From: Armatimonadota bacterium
GTDB lineage: Bacteria; Sysuimicrobiota; Sysuimicrobiia; Sysuimicrobiales; JACQTN01
Assembly (NCBI GenBank): GCA_016210785.1
Contig: JACQTN010000557.1
Coordinates: 1-6,037 of the forward strand
DNA length: 6,037 nt
Direction: 5' to 3'
The position numbers were made by a program, and so were the translations under genes. The notes beneath the pieces were generated by a model. The model did no database searches and was not told where the DNA came from. It saw only the letters and a program-made list of their open reading frames with translations. This document shows positions 1 to 5,880 of this stretch, in pieces. How positions within the stretch are numbered: the first letter of the stretch is position 1; the number at the start of each line of letters is the position of its first letter.

Positions 1-2
1 CG

Positions 3-1598
3 CGGAAGGGTGAGCGCCTGGTCACCCTGGACGAGGTGGAGCGCATCCTCGAGCCCGACATGCTGGTGATCGCCGACGCGGATCGGGCCGTGGCCCTGGC
101 CGGGGTCATCGGCGGCCTGGAGACGGAGATCTCGGCGGGCACGCGCCGCGTGCTGCTGGAGGCGGCCTACTTCGATCCCATCAGCGTGCGCCGCACCAGC
201 AAGCGGCTGGGGCTGCGTACGGAGGCCAGCGCCCGCTTCGAGCGCGGCGTGGATCCCAACGGCACGGCGCGGGCGGCGGCGCGGGCCTGCGCGCTGCTGC
301 GGGAGGTGGCCGGCGGCCGGGTCGTGCGGGGCGCCGTGGACGTCTACCCGCGCCCCATCGCGCCGAGGCAGATCTCGCTGCGCCCGTCGCGCATCCCGCG
401 CCTGCTGGGGGTGGAGGTGCCGGCGGAGGAGGTGGAGGACATCCTGCGCCGCCTGGGGTGCCAGGTGCAGCGCGGCCGTGGCCGCGTCCTCAAGGTGGTC
501 GCGCCCACCGTCCGGCCCGATCTGGTTCTGGAGGAGGATCTGATCGAGGAGGTCGCGCGCATCCGAGGCTACGACGGCATCCCCACCACGCTGCCCACCG
601 AGTCCGCGGGGGAGGCCGGCCGCGATCCGCGCATCGATCTGGACGATGTTTTGCGCACGCTGCTGACGCGGTCCGGTCTCATGGAGGTGCACACCTACAC
701 GCTGACCCATCCCCAGGTCTTCGACCGCCTGCGGCTGCCCGCGGCGCACCCGCTGCGGGAGGCGGCGGCGCTGCGCAATCCCCTGGTGGAAGACCACGCG
801 ATCCTGCGTACCACACTCCTCCCCGGGCTGCTGCAGGTACTGGGCACCAACGCCTCGCGGGGCACGGAGGACGTGCACGTTTTCGAGATTGGCCGCGTCT
901 TCCAGGCCGCCGGCGGGCGCGACGGGAGCGGTCCGGTGGTGGAGCGGCGCGAGGTCGCCGTGGCCATGATGGGGCGGATGGTGCGCGGCGCGTGGAACCT
1001 CAAAGCGGAGGAGATCTCGGCCACCTTCTACCACGTGAAGGGCGTCGTGGAGGCGGTCCTGCGTGATCTGGTCGTGGCGGAGCCGCGGGCCGTGCCGGCG
1101 CGGGTGCCGTGGCTGCACCCCGGGCGCGCCGCGGCCATCACCGTGGAGGAGGCGACGGTGGCGTCCTTCGGCGAGGTGCACCCGGACGTGGCCCGCGCGT
1201 ACGACCTCCCCGGGCGGGCCTACGTGGCCCTGGTCGACCTCCAGGCGCTCCTGGATCGCCGCCTCGACCTGCCCCGCCTGGTCCGCGACCGCCGCCACTC
1301 GGCGCTGCCCAAGTACCCGCCCGTGCACCGGGACCTGGCGGTGATCGTGGCCGCCGGCATGCCGGCCGCGGAGGTGGAGGCGGTGATCCAGGGCGCCGCG
1401 GGCCCCCTCCTGGAGCACGTTGAGGTCTTCGACGTCTACCAGGGGCCGCCGGTGCCTGCCGGGCACAAGAACCTGGCCTATAGCCTGACCTTCCGCGCCC
1501 CGGACCGCACGCTGGAGGCCGGGGAGGTGGACGCGGTCATGGTCTCGGTCCGCGCCGCGGTGGAGCAGCGGTTGCAGGCGCAGATTCGCGGCTGGTAG
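3..1598 (+). CDS. pheT: Phenylalanine--tRNA ligase beta subunit, C-terminal two-thirds (5' end outside window)
   Basis: This is the beta subunit of the cytoplasmic alpha2-beta2 enzyme that charges tRNA-Phe; beta edits mischarged Tyr-tRNA and helps bind tRNA. The frame is open from base 3, and the residues before the GTG at 36 (GERLVTL, positions 12-32) already match the family, so that GTG is internal. About 532 of the usual roughly 800 residues are present; the tRNA-binding OB domain and B1 domain lie upstream. Numbering from the GTG at 36, the end of the B3/B4 editing domain covers residues 1-100, with ALAGVIGG at 20-27. A22, G23 and E42 have the spacing of the Thermus editing-site Ala314, Gly315 and Glu334 as I recall them. 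The B5 domain is about 113-188 (PDLVLEEDLIEEVARIRGYD at 161-180). The catalytic-like core is about 200-410 (NPLVEDHAILRTTLLPGLL, FEIGRVF). The FDX-ACB tRNA-binding domain is about 424-519 (KYPPVHRDLAVIV, VFDVYQG). The gene ends normally at TAG 1596-1598. pheS is presumably upstream. Confidence 0.97.
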   Translation, partial: RKGERLVTLDEVERILEPDMLVIADADRAVALAGVIGGLETEISAGTRRVLLEAAYFDPISVRRTSKRLGLRTEASARFERGVDPNGTARAAARACALLREVAGGRVVRGAVDVYPRPIAPRQISLRPSRIPRLLGVEVPAEEVEDILRRLGCQVQRGRGRVLKVVAPTVRPDLVLEEDLIEEVARIRGYDGIPTTLPTESAGEAGRDPRIDLDDVLRTLLTRSGLMEVHTYTLTHPQVFDRLRLPAAHPLREAAALRNPLVEDHAILRTTLLPGLLQVLGTNASRGTEDVHVFEIGRVFQAAGGRDGSGPVVERREVAVAMMGRMVRGAWNLKAEEISATFYHVKGVVEAVLRDLVVAEPRAVPARVPWLHPGRAAAITVEEATVASFGEVHPDVARAYDLPGRAYVALVDLQALLDRRLDLPRLVRDRRHSALPKYPPVHRDLAVIVAAGMPAAEVEAVIQGAAGPLLEHVEVFDVYQGPPVPAGHKNLAYSLTFRAPDRTLEAGEVDAVMVSVRAAVEQRLQAQIRGW

Positions 1599-1601
1599 AA
1601 T
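1593..1601 (+). promoter_or_regulatory. Extended -10-like box TGGTAGAAT before cvpA
   Basis: TGGTAGAAT fits an extended -10 (TGn followed by TAGAAT, one mismatch from TATAAT). Its TAG is also the pheT stop codon. A weak -35 candidate, TTGCAG at 1572-1577, lies 18 nt upstream and matches three of six consensus bases. The cvpA ATG begins 10 nt after the box, so a transcript starting at the usual distance would have almost no leader. The same 9-mer recurs at 2152-2160. This is a motif-based call; transcription from it is inferred. Confidence 0.4.
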
Positions 1602-1611
1602 TAGATGCCTG

Positions 1612-2127
1612 ATGAACTGGATAGACTACGCGCTGATCGCCATCGGCCTGATGGCCTTCCTGCAGGGTGCCCGCCGGGGCTGGCCCCGGGCGCTGCTGGG
1701 CGTTGTCGGCCTCCTGGCCGGGTTCGGCGTCGCCCTCCTCTGGTATCCTTCGCTGGGTGAGATCATCGGTAGGAACCTGCGCCCGCTGCCGCGGCCCTGG
1801 GTCAACACGGTCGCCTTCATCCTGCTGGTCGCCGCCGGCGACCTGGGGGGCCTGCTTCTCGGCCTGCTGCTGGCCGCCCCGCGCAAGCGGGCCTCGGTCG
1901 GGTTCCGCATCTTCGGCGGCGCCCTGGGGCTGGCGAAGGGAGGCGTGTGGGCGACCATCGTGCTCGTCATCCTCCTGGCCTCCCCCCTGGCCTCCTACGC
2001 CGCCAAGGACGTGGAGCAGGCGCGCGTCGCCCCCTACCTGTTGCAGGCGGAGCGGTGGACCATCAACCGCCTGATCGCCATGAAGCCTGAGCGCTTCTCT
2101 CACCTGTCGCCCCGCCTGAAATTCTAG
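1612..2127 (+). CDS. cvpA: CvpA family inner-membrane protein
   Basis: The product is 171 residues, the usual size for the CvpA (colicin V production) family. Hydrophobic segments are visible at about residues 4-18, 26-44, 63-88 and 103-127, giving four likely membrane helices. The start (MNWIDYALIAIG) and the basic-Gly turn between helices 1 and 2 (QGARRGW, 18-24) are typical. After the last helix comes a polar tail of about 45 residues, ending in LSPRLKF. The precise role is not settled: in E. coli CvpA is needed for colicin V export and affects envelope stress tolerance, while in many Gram-positives the gene sits next to polX or mutS2 without a proven function. The start at 1612 lies 13 nt after the pheT stop and has no Shine-Dalgarno sequence, consistent with leaderless or coupled translation. 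An ATG at 1605 is out of frame. The family call is firm; the function is not. Confidence 0.88.
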   Translation: MNWIDYALIAIGLMAFLQGARRGWPRALLGVVGLLAGFGVALLWYPSLGEIIGRNLRPLPRPWVNTVAFILLVAAGDLGGLLLGLLLAAPRKRASVGFRIFGGALGLAKGGVWATIVLVILLASPLASYAAKDVEQARVAPYLLQAERWTINRLIAMKPERFSHLSPRLKF

Positions 2128-2151
2128 CAATGCGTACGAAACTATCCATGG

Positions 2152-2160
2152 TGGTAGAAT
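2152..2160 (+). promoter_or_regulatory. Extended -10-like box TGGTAGAAT in the cvpA-polX spacer
   Basis: This 9-mer is identical to the one ahead of cvpA. No good -35 is visible 16-18 nt upstream, so it would depend on the TGn extension. The expected start of transcription, 6-7 nt after the box, falls at A2167. That base is both the A of an ATG and the first paired base of the stem-loop element that follows. If active, it would drive polX and the genes downstream. Confidence 0.4.
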
Positions 2161-2163
2161 CGT

Positions 2164-2202
2164 GTCATGCACAGGACCGGCTTGGCCGGGTCCGAGCATC
2201 AC
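2164..2202 (+). repeat. Small stem-loop element, copy 1 (diverged partner at 5881-5977)
   Basis: ATGC 2167-2170 pairs with GCAT 2196-2199. After a small internal loop (ACA/GA), GGACC 2174-2178 pairs with GGTCC 2189-2193. The stem continues with GGC 2179-2181 against GCC 2185-2187 across a bulged G2188, closed by the loop TTG. The blocks at 2166-2183 (16 of 18 matching) and 2192-2201 (10 of 10) recur in the same order after the metalloenzyme gene. The pair A2176-T2191 is G5893-C5965 there, so pairing is kept. It could be a structured 5' leader, a protein-binding site or an intergenic repeat. I do not recognise it as a known riboswitch. Confidence 0.4.
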
Positions 2203-2218
2203 CAAGAGTGGCACCGGC

Positions 2219-2226
2219 GGTAGAAT
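2219..2226 (+). promoter_or_regulatory. -10-like box GGTAGAAT upstream of polX
   Basis: This is the third GGTAGAAT; here the preceding base is C, so the TGn extension is lost. No convincing -35 lies at the right distance. Transcription from it would start near 2233, giving polX a leader of about 50 nt that begins inside the G-rich tract. It may be a promoter or simply part of the repeated spacer unit. Confidence 0.3.
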
Positions 2227-2228
2227 CA

Positions 2229-2277
2229 GGGGAGGGGGAGGCGTCGGAAGGGGGAGGGAAGGCGCCCTCCCCCTCCG
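2229..2277 (+). promoter_or_regulatory. G-rich polX leader with two competing hairpins
   Basis: The pyrimidine arm CCCTCCCCCT (2265-2274) pairs perfectly with 2249-2258 across a 6-nt loop. With one bulged A the stem extends to 2245/2277, giving 13 base pairs. The same arm can instead pair with GGAGGGGGAGG at 2231-2241 (11 perfect pairs with 2266-2276), so the two folds exclude each other. The stretch 2229-2258 also has four runs of at least three G, a possible G-quadruplex. The stem ends 6 nt before the polX ATG, and there is no T tract, so it is not a typical terminator. No Shine-Dalgarno lies between stem and start. It may control polX translation; this is inferred from pairing only. Confidence 0.5.
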
Positions 2278-2283
2278 AGTAAT

Positions 2284-3996
2284 ATGAAAAATCTCGAGCT
2301 GGCCCGCATCTTCAACGACATCGCCGACATGCTGGAGATCAAGGAGGACCGCTTCCGCGTGCAGGCCTACCGGCGCGCGGCCCGGGCCATGGAGGCGCTC
2401 ACGGAGGACGTGGCGGAGGTGGCCGCGCGGGATCGCCTGATGGACATCTCCGGCATCGGCAAGGGGCTGGCGGAGAAGATCATCGAGTACCTCAAGACCG
2501 GGCAGATGAAGTACTACGACGAGCTGCGGGCCAGCCTGCCCCGCGGCGTTCTCACCTTGATGCAGGTGCCGGAGATCGGGCCGAAGACGGCGCTCCTCCT
2601 GCACGAGAAGCTCGGCATCGAGAGCATCGACGATCTGGAGAAGGCCTGCAAGGAGGGGCGTGTGCGCACGCTGCCCCGCATGGGCGCCAGGACCGAGGAG
2701 AACATCGTCAAGGGCATCGAGCTGATCCGCCGCACGCGCGAGCGCCTGCCGCTGGGCGCGGTGTTGCCCCACGCGCGGGAGATCCTGGAGCGGCTTGGCC
2801 ATCTCAAGGCAGTGCAGCAGGCGAGCACGGCGGGCAGCATCCGCCGCATGCGGGAGACGATCGGCGACATCGACGTCCTGGTGACCAGCACCGACCCGGA
2901 GGCGGTGATGGAAACCTTCACCACTTTGCCGGCGGTGCAGCGCGTGCTCAGCAAGGGGACGACGCGCAGCAGCGTGGTGTTGGACGTGGGCATCCAGGCC
3001 GACGTGCGGGTGGTGGAGCCGGAGGCCTTCGGCGCGGCCCTCCAGTACTTCACGGGCAGCAAGGAGCACAACATCAAGGTCCGCGAGCGCGCCGTGCGCA
3101 GGGGGCTGAAGATCAACGAGTACGGCGTCTTCCGCATCGAGGACGACGCCCGGGTCGCGGGGCGCACGGAGGAGGACGTCTACAGGGCGATCGCGCTGCC
3201 CTGGATCCCGCCCGAGATCCGGGAGGACCAGGGCGAGGTCGAACTGGCGGAGCGGGGAAAACTCCCGCGCCTCATCAAGCGCGAGGACATCCGCGGCGAC
3301 CTGCACGTGCACACCCGGTGGAGCGACGGCGCCGACAGCGCCGAGGAGATGGTGAAGGCGGCCAAGGCGCGGGGCTACGAGTACGTGGCCATCACCGACC
3401 ACTCCCAGGGGCTAAAGTTTGCCGGCGGGGTGACCATCGAAGATCTGCGGGAGCACGCGCAGGTGGCGCGGCGGCTCGGCGACAGGCACGGGATCGCCGT
3501 GCTGATGGGCTGCGAGGTGGACATCCTGCCCGACGGGTCGCTCGACTACCCGGACGACGTGCTGGAGGAGCTGGACGTGGTGGTTGCCTCCGTGCACAGC
3601 CGGTTCCGCATGGGCGCCGCGGAGATGACGCGGCGGATCATTAGGGCGATGGAGTCCCCGCACGTGGACATCATCGGGCACATGACCGGCCGGCTGCTGG
3701 GAAGCCGCGACCCATACGCGGTGGAGATCGAAGCGCTGCTGGAGGCCGCGGCGCGCATCGGGACGGTCATCGAGATCAACGCCACCCCCGAGCGGCTGGA
3801 CATCAAGGACACCTACGCGCGCATGGCGCGGGAGCGAGGCGTGAAGCTTGCCATCAACACCGACGCCCACAGCCGGCACCAGCTCCGGTACACGGAGTTC
3901 GGGGTGGGCACGGCGCGGCGGGGGTGGGTGGAGCCCGGCGACGTGATCAACGCGCTGCCCGTCAAGAAGCTCGAGGCGTTCCTCGATGAGCGCTGA
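2284..3996 (+). CDS. polX: DNA polymerase X with C-terminal PHP nuclease domain
   Basis: A 570-residue bacterial PolX, full family length, for short-gap filling in DNA repair. The N-terminal 8-kDa-like region (1-90) and fingers carry three helix-hairpin-helix motifs, at about 55-70 (ISGIGKGLAEKI), 95-112 (VPEIGPKTALLL) and 130-145 (LPRMGARTEENI). The palm holds the nucleotide-binding GS motif (G184-S185) and the three catalytic aspartates D195, D197 (GDIDVLV) and D240 (ADVRVV). YFTGSKEHN (255-263) and LKINEYGVF (275-283) are further family signatures. The PHP domain begins near 337 and keeps its metal ligands: H341, H343, D348, H373, E411, H437, H466, D527 and H529. Both polymerase and metal-dependent nuclease activities are therefore expected; PHP domains of bacterial PolX enzymes give 3'-5' exonuclease and, in B. 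subtilis, AP endonuclease activity. The start at 2284 is chosen because MKNLELARIFNDIADMLE is the canonical N-terminus. No clear Shine-Dalgarno precedes it. The glycosylase gene follows after 6 nt. Confidence 0.97.
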   Translation: MKNLELARIFNDIADMLEIKEDRFRVQAYRRAARAMEALTEDVAEVAARDRLMDISGIGKGLAEKIIEYLKTGQMKYYDELRASLPRGVLTLMQVPEIGPKTALLLHEKLGIESIDDLEKACKEGRVRTLPRMGARTEENIVKGIELIRRTRERLPLGAVLPHAREILERLGHLKAVQQASTAGSIRRMRETIGDIDVLVTSTDPEAVMETFTTLPAVQRVLSKGTTRSSVVLDVGIQADVRVVEPEAFGAALQYFTGSKEHNIKVRERAVRRGLKINEYGVFRIEDDARVAGRTEEDVYRAIALPWIPPEIREDQGEVELAERGKLPRLIKREDIRGDLHVHTRWSDGADSAEEMVKAAKARGYEYVAITDHSQGLKFAGGVTIEDLREHAQVARRLGDRHGIAVLMGCEVDILPDGSLDYPDDVLEELDVVVASVHSRFRMGAAEMTRRIIRAMESPHVDIIGHMTGRLLGSRDPYAVEIEALLEAAARIGTVIEINATPERLDIKDTYARMARERGVKLAINTDAHSRHQLRYTEFGVGTARRGWVEPGDVINALPVKKLEAFLDER

Positions 3997-4002
3997 GAAG
4001 TT

Positions 4003-4833
4003 ATGTCGGAAATGTACCCGGAGCGAAACACCTTGAGACCAGGTCACTGGGGTAGGCCTCCCGCGCGGATGAGTGGCCAGGGCTCCGCGGGCGCGGCTTC
4101 CGGCGCGCCGGCCGGGACCCGGAACGCGCGGTCCGGGGTCGTGCCGTCCCGAATCGCGGCGCCGCCCCTGGCCGCGCCGTCGGATCTCCGGCCGTTGCCG
4201 CGCGGGTTTTTTGCGCGTGACACGGCGGTCGTGGCACGCGACCTCGTGGGCGCGTTTCTCGTGCACCGGATGCCGGAGGGTCTGGGCGCGGGCCGCATCG
4301 TGGAGACGGAAGCCTACGACGGGCCCGGCGATCCGGCAAGCCACGCCCGCACCCGCACCGCGCGCAGCGAGATCATGTGGGGAACGCCCGGCATCGCCTA
4401 CGTGTACCTCATCTACGGGATGCACTGCTGCTTGAACGTGGTCACGGAGGCGGAGGGCGCGCCGGGCGCCGTGCTCATCCGCGCGGTGGAGCCGGTGGTG
4501 GGGATCGAGGAGATGCGCCGCCGGCGCGGCACCGATCGGGACCGGCTGCTGGCGAGCGGCCCGGGACGCCTCACCCGGGCCTTCGGCATCACCCTGGCCT
4601 GCAACGGCGCCGATCTCACGGGCGGGCCGCTCTTCATTGGATGGGACGCAGCGGCGAGCGCCGCGCCGCGCTCAGGCACAGCGTCGCGCCCCGGCGCAGG
4701 CGCGGCAGGTGCGGAGGCCTCGCGGGCCCTTCGGGCAACGGACATCGTGGCGACCCCGCGCATCGGCGTCATCGCGGCCAAGGACCGGCTGTGGCGGTTC
4801 TGCGTGCGGGGCAACCCTCATGTCTCCCGTTGA
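4003..4833 (+). CDS. 3-methyladenine DNA glycosylase (Mpg/AAG family)
   Basis: Excises alkylated purines such as 3-methyladenine and deaminated bases, starting base excision repair. The conserved domain begins near residue 64 (PLPRGFF). By alignment from memory with human AAG, E103 in VETEAY is the catalytic Glu125, Y105 is Tyr127, H114 is His136, Y138 in LIYGM is the intercalating Tyr162, and N145 is Asn169. SGPGRLTRAFGI (185-196) and the C-terminal RFCVRGNPHVS (265-275) also fit. With 276 residues it exceeds the usual roughly 200. About 60 Ala/Gly/Pro/Arg-rich residues precede the domain, and a similar tract of about 30 interrupts it at 214-245. The 4003 start lies 6 nt after the polX stop; GAGAAG at 3995-4000 is too close for an ideal ribosome site. 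ATG 4069 or GTG 4141 could be the real start, trimming most of the extension. The family call is strong and the start uncertain. Confidence 0.93.
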   Translation: MSEMYPERNTLRPGHWGRPPARMSGQGSAGAASGAPAGTRNARSGVVPSRIAAPPLAAPSDLRPLPRGFFARDTAVVARDLVGAFLVHRMPEGLGAGRIVETEAYDGPGDPASHARTRTARSEIMWGTPGIAYVYLIYGMHCCLNVVTEAEGAPGAVLIRAVEPVVGIEEMRRRRGTDRDRLLASGPGRLTRAFGITLACNGADLTGGPLFIGWDAAASAAPRSGTASRPGAGAAGAEASRALRATDIVATPRIGVIAAKDRLWRFCVRGNPHVSR

Positions 4834-4847
4834 CAGCCTGCCTTCTG

Positions 4848-4893
4848 ACCGAGTCTCCCTCTGCCCCAGTGGGGAGAGGGCGGGGGTGAGGGG
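4848..4893. repeat. REP-like palindromic repeat between glycosylase and metalloenzyme genes
   Basis: CCCTCTGCCCC (4857-4867) pairs with GGGGAGAGGG (4871-4880) across the loop AGT, with one bulged base. The stem is followed by CGGGGGTGAGGGG. From memory, this design (CCCTCTCCCC, short loop, GGGGAGAGGG, then GGGTGAGGG) is a very common REP-type intergenic repeat in many bacterial phyla. The distal part runs up to the GTG start of the next gene and provides its only Shine-Dalgarno-like bases. The outer limits are approximate. Confidence 0.75.
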
Positions 4894-4894
4894 T

Positions 4895-5854
4895 GTGCCG
4901 CGCATCCTGATGGTCTTTGTCGACGGCCTCGGCCTGGGCACCTCCGACGCCGGGATCAACCCCCTCGTACGCGCCCGCACGCCCCACCTGGACCGGCTGC
5001 TGGGCGGCCGCCGCCTGGTGGCCTCCGCCGCCGCAGTGCGGTCGGACCGGGCCATCATGGTCCCCATCGACGCCACCCTGGGCGTGGACGGCCTGCCGCA
5101 GAGCGCCACCGGGCAGACCTCTCTGCTCACCGGCGTCAACGCGGCGCGCCTGGTGGGCCGGCACGTGCAGGCGTACCCGACGCGCGCTCTGCAGCGGCTG
5201 CTGGAGGAGCACAACCTGTTCCGCCGGCTGCGCGAGGCAGCGCGCTGCGTGGCCCTGGCCAACGTCTACACCGATGACTACTTCCAGGCGGTCTCCGCGC
5301 GCCGGCTGCGCCACGGCGCCGTCACGTTCTCCGCCATGGCGGCGGGCGTCCGCCTGCACACGTTGGAGGACCTGCGGGCCGGGCGGGCGGTCTTCCACGA
5401 TCTCACCAACGAGCGGTTGCGGGAGCGCGGGTACGACGTGCCCCTCATCGCGCCGGCGGAGGCGGGACGCCGGCTGGCCGCCATCGCCGCGGCGCATGAC
5501 TTCACCTTCTTCGAGTTTTTCCTCACGGACCTCGTCGCCCACGGCCGCGTGCCCCTCGATCCAGCCCGGGTGGTGGAACGGCTCGACTGCTGCCTGGGCG
5601 CCATCGTGGAGGCCGCGGACCTGGCCGCGACGCTCATCCTGCTCGCCAGCGACCACGGCAACATCGAAGACGGGCGGAGCGGGGGGCACTCCCGCAACCC
5701 CGTGCCCGTGCTGCTGGTGGGATGCGGGCGGGAGCGGGCCGCCGCCGGCCTGCGGGACCTCACCCATGTGGCGCCCGCGATTCTCCATCTGCAGACGGGT
5801 GCACTCCATGGGGACGCGCCGGCTGGCGCCGACGGCTGCCGCGGCCCCCGTTAG
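4895..5854 (+). CDS. Alkaline-phosphatase-superfamily metalloenzyme (phosphoglycerate mutase / phosphopentomutase-like core)
   Basis: A 319-residue protein with the metal-binding core of the superfamily that includes cofactor-independent phosphoglycerate mutase, phosphopentomutase and alkaline phosphatase. All seven key positions can be read. D10 lies in VFVDGLG, and the likely nucleophile T75 lies in SATGQTSLLTG. D212 and H216 lie in LTDLVAHG, D253 and H254 in ASDHGN, and H265 in GGHSRNPVP. It is shorter than iPGM (about 510) or phosphopentomutase (about 390) and lacks a recognisable iPGM-type large cap domain, so a phosphatase or phosphotransferase of unknown substrate is the honest call. 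No signal peptide is seen, so it is probably cytoplasmic. GTG 4895 gives MPRILMVFVDG, with the core strand right at the N-terminus. The frame is open further upstream, but that part runs through the repeat and the glycosylase gene in another frame. GGTGAG at 4885-4890 is the nearest ribosome-site match. An ATG at 4910 is an alternative start, but it leaves little before D10. Confidence 0.88.
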   Translation: MPRILMVFVDGLGLGTSDAGINPLVRARTPHLDRLLGGRRLVASAAAVRSDRAIMVPIDATLGVDGLPQSATGQTSLLTGVNAARLVGRHVQAYPTRALQRLLEEHNLFRRLREAARCVALANVYTDDYFQAVSARRLRHGAVTFSAMAAGVRLHTLEDLRAGRAVFHDLTNERLRERGYDVPLIAPAEAGRRLAAIAAAHDFTFFEFFLTDLVAHGRVPLDPARVVERLDCCLGAIVEAADLAATLILLASDHGNIEDGRSGGHSRNPVPVLLVGCGRERAAAGLRDLTHVAPAILHLQTGALHGDAPAGADGCRGPR

Positions 5855-5880
5855 GTGCGTGTCTTGGAAATCCGCATTGG

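Larger units (their letters stand above)
2128..2283 (+). other. Non-coding spacer between cvpA and polX
   Basis: This 156-nt gap carries no recognisable gene and no clear Rho-independent terminator for cvpA, since no hairpin here is followed by a T tract. In order it holds a TGGTAGAAT box, a small imperfect stem-loop, a second GGTAGAAT box and a G-rich leader hairpin, each described separately. A frame of 18 codons opens at ATG 2167, exactly 7 nt after the first box, and ends at TAG 2221; it is too short to call as a gene. Confidence 0.7.

Noticed and set aside
2121..2129. TGCTAGAAT on the minus strand at the end of cvpA, another extended -10-like match
   Set aside because: It would direct transcription into cvpA antisense, no gene is there, and the TAG overlaps the cvpA stop region; most likely coincidence.
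2245..2277. Rho-independent terminator for cvpA
   Set aside because: The stem is strong but is followed by CGAGTAAT and the polX start, with no T tract.
1537..3402. Long open frame on the minus strand (about 620 codons) across pheT end, cvpA and polX
   Set aside because: It lies opposite clearly conserved genes, its translation is His/Arg/Gln-rich with no family features, and such antisense frames are usual in very GC-rich coding DNA.
4637..4894. Upstream extension of the metalloenzyme frame
   Set aside because: It runs through the glycosylase gene in another frame and through the REP-like repeat; the protein core starts right after GTG 4895.
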